Assembly: GCA_900239685.1 (NCBI GenBank)
Contig: OENT01000474.1
Coordinates: forward strand, 42,352-106,351
Direction: 5' to 3'
DNA length: 64,000 bases
DNA from: Rotaria macrura
Taxonomy: Eukaryota > Rotifera > Eurotatoria > Philodinida > Philodinidae
Within the stretch, counting starts at the first letter, position 1, and every line of letters begins with the position of its first letter. A model generated the notes under the pieces. That model worked only from the letters and a program-made list of their open reading frames with translations. It was not told where the DNA came from and ran no database searches. This document shows, piece after piece, positions 51,068 to 63,607 of this stretch. A program made the position numbers and the translations under genes.

Positions 51068-53269
51068 GGACGTAGCTAGTAACAAATAGACACGTGGCGC
51101 GTATTCATTTATGTGCTGTCAAAGATATTTATATATCTAAGTGAGCTATCAGTATTAATCTCAACACGTATTAATTCTTATAAATTAGTTTTATAATATC
51201 ACTACTGTTTATTGATTATTGCAAAGCAATTTCACACTATTGTCTCGTTTACTTAATCAAGTGTATGATGATCGATTGCTTGCGAATGAAAAAGAAAGTA
51301 GAAATGATGATATGTATTTCGATTAAGAGTGTCATACAACAATTCCAATTTAAGTCACAAGTACAAATATTGAAAAAATGAGATAGAGATTTTAAGAATC
51401 TTATCTTGTTTAGAAACGTAATTATAGTTGAAATCAATATTGATGATTTGCAGACAATATAAGACATATATTGAAAAATATTCTTGTTCTTGTTTTACCA
51501 GCGTAAGGCAATGTTGTAATATATAAAAGATAAATCATTGAAGCAATCAAATACTTTAATGAGATAATTATATGTATGATCAATTATGCGACTTGTTTAT
51601 TCAAGTTTGTCAAAATGTTGTTCGATTGCGTTTCTACGTCGATGCAACTAAGACCTATTCAAGATAACTTTTTGTACACATAAATTTCTCACATATGTTC
51701 GAACAATCGATTATATTTGAGGATTTCGAGAAGCGTGAAGTCGTCTTTTTTTTGCGATAGCTTGGTTTCAAGTGATGCATAGTTATTTCATATTGGGTGC
51801 GTGTGTTCTTTCCGGTTATTAAGTTATAGCATAAACTCGTTAATGTGTGGTAACAAGAATACATTTTTCTTCAATAGATTTTAAAGTAATTTCGTCTACA
51901 TGAATTCAATTTTTGTTTTCCTTTATTGTTCACCAATAACTTTGTATTTTATCTAAAAAGTGATATAAAAACCCACTGGATAGGGTTTTAATACACTGAT
52001 GAGTCATTTTCCATCCGTTATATTCGAATATTTCGATGAATGTCTTCTCCTGACTTGATATTTTACATTTATTCTTAGCAAGAATCTGAAATCACAAGAT
52101 CTCGTTTTTTTTTTCAATATTCAAGTAAAACAGAAGATATTTGTTATTCAAATATGTTCTTCTTTGATATAGTTTGAATACTAGTACAATACAGTTTAGC
52201 AAAATGATACATTGATTTTTCATCAATCATCTATGAACTGTGTACACTTTATACATACAATCAAGGATTCATGCTTGTTATTTAGTCAGAGAGCTTGTTC
52301 CATTAAACGAAATATTTGATAGCTGAAACATTCTGTAGATTTTTCATAAGTCAAACATACATAAATGCTAATAGATGCCAGAAGTTCTTTTGTTTATTTT
52401 TCTTTTGAATTATTTTCTTCTGTAAATCTTTCCAAAATCCTGTCTAATTTAGTTTAGTATTGATTGAAAAGAAAACATAATGGTTTCTCTCATTGCAATA
52501 TATCCCGAGTGACAGTAAATCGTATTTTCCAGCAAACGAAACAGAGCAATAGATAATTTCTTATTAATTACTTCAATTAATGAAAACATAATTTTGTTTA
52601 GCCGCCTCGTCATTGAGAATATGTTACATGTGTCTAGATACAATTCTTGTATTAGATTGTTGATACATATTTCGACAGATATATAACAAGAGGTTGTATT
52701 CACAATTAGTTTGTGTCACAAAATTAACTTTGTCTTTGTCTTGAGTCAATACTGAAATATCTATCAATCATCTTTCATCTATGCTAAACATCTATTGCAG
52801 CGCATGGTCAACGTATTCGCTCTCATAGATGTCGTCATAAAACGATTGTCTATTATGACTCGATACATCAGATTATGTAAAAAATAATTTGTGGATATTC
52901 TAGGACAGACAGAAACGCATCTATTGTATTTGGTACAATAATATCCTGTACAAAAATAAAATCACTTTGAGTTTCAGTTTGAAATTACAATTTATTGCAT
53001 CAACTCATTCGTCCACAGAACGACATGCATCTACTACCGTATCGTCGAAATCTATATACTTTCAGCTATTTAAAGTCATACATCATGCACTTACCTCATC
53101 GATGTAAGCTCTTACTCAACTCTATGTGCGTGTTGCATTTTTCTGTATTCAATCAAATTATAAAGTATGTTTTCACAACTCTGGAATCATTTTGTAACAT
53201 TCAAATGCTGAATCGACAACATATTTCGTTGTAAATGTACGGAAAAGTCAAACAGCAATTGCCTCATGT
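51068..53269. other. intergenic, nothing recognised
   Basis: Upstream of the Kv-like gene. Only short frames without family resemblance; AT-rich throughout. Confidence 0.5.
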
Positions 53270-53625
53270 TCAAATATCTCTGTATATTAGTTTGCTTCTA
53301 GGTACTTTCACCATGACGAAAGTATGTGAACGAAGAAACATATATGGACTCGTTGTTATATCATGGTATTCAATCGATGGAAATAAATCATCAATTGATT
53401 GAATTCCATTTAGAAATGGAACATGTAACACACATATAAAGTTGAATGTATTGCATTCGATAAAAACTATGAGGAGCCAAACGAAAATTTTCAAGAATTC
53501 GATGATCAGCAGTCGAACAGATATATTTTGAAGAATATATCTCAACAATGAGTGGTGCTTCGTGAGGTTGAAAACTTGAGGATTGAGCAAGACGTCCACG
53601 ATCGTTGATACTGAACATATTCAGA
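53270..53625 (-). pseudogene. possible broken coding remnant, family unknown
   Basis: Two overlapping minus-strand frames each look coding for part of their length (T/A-rich third positions, few rare codons). The upstream frame covers about 53401-53625, with DRGRLAQSSSFQPHEAPLI and ADHRILENFRLAPHSFY. The other frame covers about 53290-53430, with FLNGIQSIDDLFPSIEYHD and SPYMFLRSHTFVMVKV. The apparent coding signal passes from the first frame to the second around 53420-53450, as a frameshifted relic would do; a short intron is the alternative. An acceptor-like TATGTTCAG precedes the first part. I recognise no family. Chance open frames cannot be excluded. Confidence 0.3.
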
Positions 53626-53748
53626 ATTGACCTGTTTGATAGACATGTTTTCTCTTTCATCTCCCTATGTCATACATATACTAATTCTTACTTTCTTTAG
53701 CGTGGAATCCTAGAAAACTCCTAGTCTTTGTTTTTAATATTTTTCTAG

Positions 53749-54099
53749 ATGCAAGCGACACAAAAAGCTGACAATACATTTCTTGATTGTTATTTGCAGA
53801 TTCGACGGGCTAAACAAACCGTATTTACTGATGTTAATGAAGCTGTAACTGTCCATGAACTGAAACGAATTCTTGGCAATATAATTCGAATAGATCCTCA
53901 ACGAATACGCTTGATTTTAAAAGGTCAAATACTTGACAATGACGATAAACATTTAGTTGACTATGGTATAACAAGTAAAGAAGCTCGACCACAAGATCCG
54001 CTTCAATTAGAATTTACTCTGAAATTAGATGATGATTCGTATGAAAATATTGACGTGGTTCCTTATTCTTCGGCGTATCATTCTTCAAATGATGAATAA
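53749..54099 (+). CDS. ELOB: elongin B (ubiquitin-like adaptor)
   Basis: Single coding exon, 116 residues (human 118). Elongin B pairs with elongin C in SIII/elongin and in VHL- and SOCS-box cullin ubiquitin ligases. The ubiquitin-like fold is evident: CYLQIRRAKQTVFTDVNEA, TVHELKRILGNI, RLILKGQILDNDDKHLVDYG and ITSKEARPQDP, closely following the human protein (IRRHKTTIFTDAKESSTV and TSQTARPQAP). The acidic C-terminal segment (KLDDDSYENIDVVPYSS) also matches. The N-terminus is about ten residues longer than usual. The acceptor TTTTTCTAG abuts the ATG directly, so the mRNA either has a 5'UTR intron or is trans-spliced. It converges with ArgRS, with 152 nt between the stops. Confidence 0.93.
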   Translation: MQATQKADNTFLDCYLQIRRAKQTVFTDVNEAVTVHELKRILGNIIRIDPQRIRLILKGQILDNDDKHLVDYGITSKEARPQDPLQLEFTLKLDDDSYENIDVVPYSSAYHSSNDE

Positions 54100-54154
54100 T
54101 AATAAGCTATTGTCCTTGAAACGAATGAACTATTTTCTCAATATATACTTTCTT

Positions 54155-54160
54155 TTTATT
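54155..54160 (-). terminator. AATAAA poly(A) signal of ArgRS
   Basis: TTTATT on the plus strand, about 95 nt beyond the ArgRS stop, inside the short gap shared with elongin B. Confidence 0.4.
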
Positions 54161-54251
54161 TTTGATTGTACTTTCTTTAAGTAAAAGAAAACCAAAAAGT
54201 AACAATGATTTTGTTTTTCTTGTGAACCAAGAGGAGTCTCAATTATGTGAA

Positions 54252-57200
54252 TCACATTCGTTCCAATGGTTCAACGCCTAAAATTTCAAAACACTGTTTC
54301 AAGACGTTTGCTGTTGCTTCACATAATAGTATTCGTCGATGGTTGATTCGAACTTCACCAGTCGTTCTATCTTTTTCAACACAATAGCATCGATCATAAA
54401 ACTCAGTGAATGCTGTTGCTAATTGATACATAAAGTCGCATAAATCATGCACTAATAATTCATCCAGTACTCGTGTAAATACATCTGCATATTTCACGAT
54501 ACATTTTGCTAATTTTAATTCACGTTCTTCAACGTCAAAATTAAGTTCTATGTCATGTGCCATCGCCTTTATTGAGCTATGATCAACACCAGCTGTTCGA
54601 GCAATCGATCTAAGTTAAATTGAATCGGATAAAAGAATGTATAACAAAAAACATTTGCAATACCGAATTCGAGTATAAGCATAGAGTAAATAAGCAGCTG
54701 TGTTTCCTCGATCATCAAGCATCTGCAATGAAAGGTTTAGATGACGAAATAAAAACTCTTCTATTTATCTTACTCGATCAAATGAAAAAACATAATCCGA
54801 ATTACGATTATGAGATAAATCAGCATATTTAATGCAGCCATATGCAACTGATTTTTGAGCTTTTACAAGTTCTTCAGGTGTTAATACCTAGATGAAAGCA
54901 TTATCTTCAATGGTTTATAGGTACAAAATTTAATTTATTTTACATTATGTCGATCTTTTTCTTTCAATTTCGTCATTGATCGTTCAATACCTTCATCAAG
55001 TAAATCTCGCAAACGAATAGTTTCACCAGCTCGAGTTTTTAATTTTTTACTGTAAGAAAATAGAAAACAAAGTCAGTTAATGATCCTGATTAGAAACATA
55101 TAATAGATAAAGGAATAACAAGAAAATAGTTAAGAAATCAAAAACCAATATCTTTGTTCATCGTCTGTATTAGTTATGAAACTGATTGCATCTATGTATG
55201 TGACAGAATATGACTATGAAAATGAACACACGTTCTAGTTGTTGAATGATGAATTTAACGTTGATTTCAACCTATGCAACTCTTCATCAAAGGTTCTCTA
55301 CAAAAATACGTTATAAGATGTCTGCACAATTTGATTGTTACGAGTTGAAGTTTCGGCATATTATTTTTTCTTATTCCCTTAGAAAATGTTGTACTGATTG
55401 TATTTTAACACATGGCCAGATGAAAAGGGACGAATAAATTTACATGTATTTCTATGCTAAAAAAATTTACATAGTACTGAATAAAGCTACGTAAAGAATG
55501 AAAATTAAATGTGTCTGACATGGCCTATGCATAAAATAATGTATTTTCATACCCATCTTCACCAAGTACGACACCAAAACCAACATGATCAATTCGCACG
55601 TTGTTATCTTTAATCCAACCAGCTTCTTTAGCTCCTGCGAAGATTGATTGCATGTGTAAGGCCTATGGTTTATAATGTTAAATTTAACTAAATTTTAATG
55701 ATGAATATAACTAACTTGACCCGAATCGATAACATAAATGATCCAATCAGCATTTTCTTCTTCTAAACGTTGTTTTATTGTTGCCATATCACTTGTATCG
55801 TATGTAAAACCACCATCAGTCTTAACAATAGTCATCGGAACACTGATTCCAGGCAGAAACATCACTTTACGACCTTCTTCTAATTTCAATAAGTCTAGCC
55901 GAGGAAAAAGAATGAATCGTTTAATTGAACGTCTTGGTTGTTGAAACAAGAATTATTCTTTTACTTTTCGATTCAAGTTCTTTGACAACATCAATCATTC
56001 GACTTTGATAAAAAGATTCACCACGACCATCTACTTTAATATCAAGTTCTTTATAAATGTATTCAAAGTCTAAATTATTAATAGAATTAGATTGAGAATG
56101 TAAATGAATGAAAGAAACTGAAAACATGGACTTAGAGTCAAACCTTGTCGAGATACATCACAGATAAGTTTCCATGCATGAATTATATCTGAATCCAATG
56201 CTTGAAGTTTAACAACACATTCATAAGCTCGTTGCTTAAATTCAGGTTCAGCATCGAAACGTTTTTTAGATTCCTACTCATATTTCATTTCATGCAAATA
56301 TTAAATATTTAAAACTAAATTAGTTTTACTTTATAGAACGATAGAAGATCACCAATTGGTGGTGAATTTGTTTTATATTCAGGATACTTGTCTTGTAAGT
56401 GAGCTATAAGCATACCAAACTGAGTACCCCAATCACCAAGATGACTTAATCGAAGTACATTGAAACCAACATATTCAAGAAGTCGAGCAATGCTATCACC
56501 AATTATAGTTGATCTAAAGAAACGAGCAATACATAAACACCCGATCCCATTAATCAATACAAAGATCGTTCGTAAATTAAACACATGGTTGTTATTTCTC
56601 TGCGTGAATGAATAGGGTTTTTCTGTTTTAGTTTTTCAATAGCGACGGTAGGTTTTTTACTTGCCTTACGGACAGTGAATCAAAATCAATGATAAGGATC
56701 ACTCTATTAATAGGAAATTCGACTTCTGATTTCCATTGATGAGTGTACTGCTCGAACCAGTGTCTGGCTCAGGATACACGAAATGTGATGATTACTTCTT
56801 GCTCGCTTTCTTCTGCAGATAGTAGAACTTCTATTTATAGACTCTTTCTGATATATACATCAGATAAAATCTAGAATATTTGGACGGTTAGAATTGACAA
56901 AAATGTCCTTTCAACGAGATACGAGATTTCATACAGAGAAAACGGATTCTTCAATACCAGAGTTAAGAAATCAAAAATTCAATCGAGAAAAAAAACAAAG
57001 CAACAAAAATAATCATTTATTTCTGCCGAACTTTTAAAATTATTCTCGAATGATAACAATTATCGATGAGAAAAATGCGAAACTGGCATAACGTTGTGAT
57101 TTTGATTTGTTTACTATGTTCCGGGGGGAAATTTAATTGATCGAATGATTTTTACTGGATTACAAAAGTTCTCACAGGCAAGTCATGAAAGATTTTTTTC

Positions 57201-58603
57201 TAGGTCTCTACCGAGAGCTCTGTGTGAGTTCGAACAATACTGGTCAGATCAAATGATCCTTTCAATAAAGGATAAATAAATGTTACAATAAATACATAGA
57301 AATCTGTATGGTTTCACTCAACTACATAGTGAGAAATAATACGACTACTGAAAAACTTTAACTCGAGAAGAAGATATAATAACTCATCATTAAGCATTTT
57401 ATTTATTGACGTGTATTGTCGAAGTATGTTTTAAATTTTCAACCCCGTGCCTCACTAAATTCTACATCTACAATCAGTTCACTGCAATAGATTTACCGTA
57501 AATGTCCAACATGCATTTCTTTAGCAATATTCGGTGATGAAAAATCAACAATAACTTTTGGTTTTTTATTTTTATTTTGACCTTCTTGATTACCAACTAA
57601 TTGTAAAACATTAGGGGGTAAAACACCTTTCAGTAGAATATTTCGTATTTGATGTGAAACAAACGCTGGCGAAATAGTAATATTGATAAAACCCGGTCCG
57701 GAGTATTCGACCTAGATTAAAACAAATAGGAATCATATTTTATCTTCGGTGACACTACATCAGAACAAACTTTTTGAATTATTTCATGTTCAGGAAGATT
57801 AGCAGCAATTGTTTTTGCAATTTCTATCGATGGTATTTTCTTGCCACCAGCAGATAATTTCTATGAGAGGAATGCACGCCTGAATATATATTTATGTCTG
57901 TTGGTTTACTAGAATTTCTTCTAACCTGAGCAATAGGCATGGCTGAATTGCACTGATAATCAGTTTGTTTTCCAGGTACGACCAGAACTGGCAAGCCTTG
58001 GTGGTCAGGAAAAGCCTTTCGTATTGCTTGTTCGAAAAGAATGATCAATGCATCCAGGATTCGATAGGAATGCTCACTATCACCCTGTGCACCTGCTGTA
58101 AAATAGGTTTTGTTCGATGTGGTTGTTGCTGTTGACTTTTTATTTTTTTCATTATTTTGATTTGAATTAGTCGATTCTGCTTCGGATTGTTTTTTATTAT
58201 GTTTAGTATCGGCTTGCTTTGGTTCAGTTGATTTCGTTGGTGGTGACTGCTTTTTATCTTTATTGCCACCTTGTTCGTTTCCCGTTGAATTTGTTTGGGG
58301 TTTTTGTTTTTTAAATTCTTCTATACTCTAATCAAAAACGATACCAATAAATATATACGTAATTCAATGTTTTGAAAAATCTTACTCGAATAAGAATATT
58401 TGCACGATAGTTTAGTTTTTCATTCTCAGTTCGTAATTCTTCAATCTTACGATTATCCTTAAATTCAGATCGACTAAATAATTGTGCTTCAAGTTCTTTG
58501 ACTTCGTTTTCCTATTTACAACAAATTTATGAAACAAAAATGTTAATATAAATAAAAACAAAACGACAACCTGTTGCGTTAGTCGTGCTACAAGTTCATC
58601 CAT
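54252..58603 (-). CDS. RARS1: cytosolic arginyl-tRNA synthetase
   Basis: Fourteen exons: 58603-58571, 58511-58386, 58327-57926, 57860-57771, 57711-57497, 56513-56330, 56273-56144, 56069-55965, 55894-55716, 55662-55553, 55049-54944, 54887-54774, 54722-54664, 54609-54252; 736 residues (human 660). Class I synthetase charging tRNA-Arg. The N-terminal 55 residues form a coiled coil ([25 protein letters not shown]) as in the animal enzyme that joins the multisynthetase complex. A Gln/Lys/Ser/Thr-rich linker (about 60-130) accounts for most of the extra length. Then the Arg-tRNA N-terminal domain ([12 protein letters not shown]), the catalytic fold with MHVGHLRSTIIG (HVGH at 284-287, split by a 983-nt intron after the codon start of Arg), [25 protein letters not shown] and [13 protein letters not shown], and the DALR anticodon domain ending in EPLERM. 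All junctions are in phase. Confidence 0.95.
56514..57496 (-). other. intron 5 of ArgRS (983 nt)
   Basis: Splits the HVGHLR/STIIG signature between exons 5 and 6. Much longer than the other introns of the gene. No nested feature recognised. Confidence 0.75.
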
Positions 58604-61600
58604 GCTCTTGGATTACTATATTTAGTTCTTTGTTTTTTTAGAGATCTAGAATGCCAAATAATGTTTTTCTAGTATGAAAAATGTTTTCACCTATATATGT
58701 ATATGCTTAGGTGTGTGCGTGTTTGAAGGATGATGCAAGCACATCATAGTCATTTATTTGTTGCGTCATTGTTACATGTCTGAGAAAAATCACTCTAAAA
58801 CCAAAGTTGACTTTTTCTCTCTCATGTATTTGCTAGTAACCTCTTTATTTCTTTGTTCGATTTACTTAAAACTTGGAAACTAGGTTAACTAATGGCTCAA
58901 TCCAATTGAATAAAAATTTGCGAATCGATGAGAGTTTTGCGACATCTTTCGATAGATATTTATCTTGTAGTGTATGTATATATATTTTACGAATTCGCTA
59001 GAAAAAAACAGAGATTTCACTTCGTTGTTAATAGTTTTTGGTTAATTTTAAGTCATTTCGTTGCATCATAATCTTTTCTATCTCTTATTTGGAATATAAA
59101 GGCTGCACAAATACAAATATCCGTAAGGCTCCCATATTACCATGGGTTAAAAAGAAGACTATCCGATTTCCATTCTCCCACTGAAATCAGTCTCCACCTA
59201 CAGAAATCAACTATCACTCATTCTTCTCCACAATCGAGTACAGAGTAAGAAAACCAAGAATTAAAGAATGGCACATACATACGTATTGAGATGTGTATTG
59301 CCATGTACAGGATGGAAAACCTAGTATCAAGAAATCACAAATGCATCTGTTTACATGTAATTACTTGTATCCTTCTGTACTGGAGAGAAAAATCATGATG
59401 CTTTGAATTAGTAGAATGATACTTTGTAATAAGATACGATTCAATACTTAGTATTTTATCACAGATGTGAAAATTACGAGTACTACAAAAACGTTTGGTG
59501 TGTCCATAGATTTTATGATGCAGCAAAAGTTGGATGTTTGAACATTTTTTCTATCTTTTCGGAAATCTTGATTCTTGGATTATTGGAATTACAAAAACGA
59601 TACGATCGTTCTTTTACTTTGCTGGTGGATTTCATTGAAAGCCAGAGAGTGATTACGCCGTTATGAAGATTGTGTGTGAAACATCATGCGGAAGGCTGTT
59701 TTCTGCTTCGGCTTGAGTACAATTGTGTATCCTCTGCTAGTGATGATGCTTCTGTAATGACAACAAGAGTTGCCGAGATGGATTCTTTGAGTTTGTTTAT
59801 GCGAATCTGCTCATCATAATAGATCTCCATTGGCCACACACGTACCTACGTACCCATATTCACTTCGCGCCTATGTATAGGTGGTTCTATGTGTATGTCA
59901 TGATAAAACCTCTCTCATCGAAACCGTACGGTTGACGATGTTTCATATGTGTTTTTATGCAGAATTTTTCGATACCGATGAAAATCTTTTTTTGGCATTT
60001 TGAGATGTTCTCAGTACGTGTGTTTTTTTGTGAAATTGGTTGAAATCTAAATTGAAAATTGTAGTCAACATGATCAATTATGCTGCTGATCATATTGGAG
60101 TAGGTTCTTGTAAGATGCTTCTAAATTTTATTGCCATACAAGACGCTTAAATTGATACGTGAAACTTCAAAATGTCACTGTTGTTGGTTGAATGGTTTGA
60201 CTCGTGATTAAAAACTTAATAGATGAACGTAGAAAGCTGGTAGTTAAAACTCAGTGCCATTGTTTTCGATTTAGTAACAGTTACAATTTTACCACTCATG
60301 AAAGCGACATAAAAGTCGAAAAACATCGAAGATGCAAGGTATTTAGTTAGTCGGTTTAGTAAAAAAAAACGACTCGTGTTTTGAATTTTGGCGTGTCAAT
60401 CTGTAGAAGATGCAACTATTCGGGTGAGTGAACTTGTCGCAGTTCATTTAATTCACTCTGGATATCACACGCCGTAAAAACGATCACTAGCATTGGCACA
60501 TGCCGAATACATCAGAAAGCTTGAGCATAGATCACAGTTTATATGCTTTATTCCACATTTTCACTAATTATATGAAAATACAGAACAAAATAATACAGAA
60601 AATCAAAGTAAACAACTATGCATAGGCGTAATACTGCTCGATTCTAGGCTTTTGCTCCTGGACTGCTCCTGATGCTACACGTCCATAGGTAGATCTTTCA
60701 TGTTTTTATCTAGTCATTTCAATTGAGTACATGGTTAATCAAGAAATCAATAACTTTCATGTTTGAGAAAATAACTCTTTTCATCACAGTACTTACATTA
60801 AGTATTTATTAGTTTGGCTAATATGACCTATGATTATATAAAGTGTATTCCTACGCAACTGATCAATGCATAATAGATCACACGCATCAAATATGCCATA
60901 TATTGTTTTTCAGCGTTGTTTTAGTTCAAGAAAGATTAGCGTATTGTAAATCAATGAAGGTACACAAAGATGAGATATCCTCTTCTCTATCGAAGAAAAC
61001 TCAGTGTGATTCCTAGTATACAAACTGCAGAACTAGAGTGTTATTTTTCGAGCAATAATATACACAGTTATCGCGACTAAGATTCTCCTCTTTATACATT
61101 TTAATTAATTGATTGGCATATCAGTGAAAGACAGTACAGAGTTGAAAAACACTATGATCACAAAGGCATGATTCTTGCCATATTGAGTAGCACGTGATAC
61201 ATGTGTGTTCAACTAATTCAAATGTTTTCAGTATTCGTGTAGAAAGTGCAGTTAATAAATGAATTGTGCAGTCAATAATGTATGGTATACGATTTCGTTG
61301 TTTCATTTTTTGTTTCTATGCACTATGCAATTTTTCCAGCATATCTAGTCATGTGAAATATAATACCCCAGTGAATGCACCTACGTTTCTATTGAATTTG
61401 ATATTATTCTCCATCGATGTTCTCATCGATTTTATAAGAAAAACAAACTTAAAAAAATGCATTAATATTAAATTTACATTTTTTAAACAGACAGTAGGGC
61501 GGAGTGGAAACACTAAAATTTTAAAAAGAATATGAGAAATCTGAAAGTAAGCAAAGGAGTGAAATGTATTTCACTTAATTAATCAAATCAATTTCTGAAT

Positions 61601-63607
61601 CTATTACAACTAAGAGAAAAAAATGTAATCTTATAGAGCACATGTTATTATACCTGTTCGATTGATTAACATGATAATGAATTGAGCTTTGCGTTAGAAA
61701 ATTCCTTCAGCAATGTTTATATATTATGAACGTTTTCATTCTTGTTCTTCCGTACTGTTTAAAGCATTGTTCATAAGGATCTTTGAGTTGGTAGGACAAT
61801 AGATTTAGTATACTGATAGAGGCATCGCATTAAACATTCCACTGTATTCAATAACTATTATATCATATATTCTTGTTTCGCAATTTTATCTGCTCAATGA
61901 AGATATTCATGATTCTTTTTCGAATATTTCGATATCTGTCGACAATCAAAGAAAAACAATAGATTCAATCGATAATAATATACACGAAAATGAATTTATG
62001 CCAAGTGTACTCCAATGAACTACGTTAGTCTATATGCTGTTTGCTTTCGTTGTAAGAAAACCAAACAAAAAGTTATTCTTACACACAGTGGTGCAATGAT
62101 TTTTATGCCAATATTGATCATTGTCATTTTTCTTAGGTCCTAAGTAGTAAGTTTATGTCCATTTTAATGGTTTACCAGGATACTAACCGGACATCGATAA
62201 AACTTGTAATTTGATAGTCGAATTAATGACTTGATTTGATTGCAGTGTAACTGCGTCGGATAGTACTCTATCTGTGATGATTGCTATCAATCTAAAACCC
62301 GGACAATAGAAAAAAATATCCAATACGATATTGGGCGGATAGTAATCAAAATTTTGTAGGGCTCTGTTCTAGTATCCAACAGATTTTGGTTGTATCATAC
62401 AAGCAATAGGTAGATATAAACCAGACATAAAATAATAACGAAAGTGTCTCAAATCATATCCAGTTCTTGATTGAAGAAAAAATAAGTTTCTAGTGTTGTA
62501 AACTTGATTCTTTTTTTGGGACTGAAGTCTATTGCATACTCAATATAATATCTTGAATATCATGCTGTTGTTGCATAAATAATGAAAGTTACGAAAATCA
62601 TATGAATAAAACCAATACGTATGCTTGACATAACTATCGGTGTGCAAATATTCGATAAATTATTTTTCACAGCATAATCTCTTGAAAAAAAACGACAGGA
62701 TAAAAAAATAGTAACAATGCTTACATCAGTTAATCTTACACTAAAATAAGGATCAAGAAAAAAAGTAGACATTCTTTTGTGCATTCAATGACAATAGCAT
62801 ACGATGCAGGTGACCATATTCTTAAAATTAATGAGTAAGAATTGAGACGACAGTTTTGAATTCTGACATAAAAAAAAACGTAAAGTTTAATCCTCTCATG
62901 CCAATAATCAAGTCTCTAGGGTTTATGCTACTAATATAGATAATTGTATGATTGTAGAAATGAAATTATATTTAATCATGATATTTTTTAATATTATGGA
63001 CACGAAATTTGTATACGTAACAATTTCACATAGTACTTTCTCATTTTCTTCTAGTCGAAGAGCCTTCTAAGCATTATTGTGACATGAATTGACAAGACAG
63101 TGACACAAATAACAAGCCAAGCAGTATGAGCATGCTTTTACAAGATTTACTGCCACCAGAAACTGTTTTCAATCAAGATAAGCATGTCGTATTGACAAAC
63201 AAATCTCGTTCTTAATAGAGCACAATTATACTTTCTTTTACCATTGGTTAATTGAAACTTTCTGTATTCTACACAGTTCAATTCGCTATAAAATAATTAC
63301 AATGATTTCTTCTTGAAGATTACGACGCATTTCTGATTTCAATGAATTTGCAAATCTCACAAGAGGAACTCGAAGAAAGTTTTTTATGAATATACGATTC
63401 GCAAACTGGTATTATTTTCTGTAATTATATAATGATTCAACTGATAATAACATTTATGTATTAAAGAATTTCATCTCTAGGAGTCATTATAGATTTTCTA
63501 TATATTTAATTAAATTATTCTTGAGGAAAATGATTGTCGTTTTGAAAACATGTGCTCGATATCACATTGTCTTGCAACCGATGATTTATTAATTATTCAA
63601 TATTCGA
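58604..63607. other. 5-kb gene-poor stretch
   Basis: Between the ArgRS start and the last GPCR. Short open frames only, none with family resemblance, splice context or conserved pattern. No tRNA, satellite or transposon coding sequence recognised. Confidence 0.5.

Noticed and set aside
62560-62784. 74-codon minus-strand frame near the last GPCR
   Set aside because: Not in phase or context with the receptor and no transmembrane pattern consistent with a missing GPCR exon.
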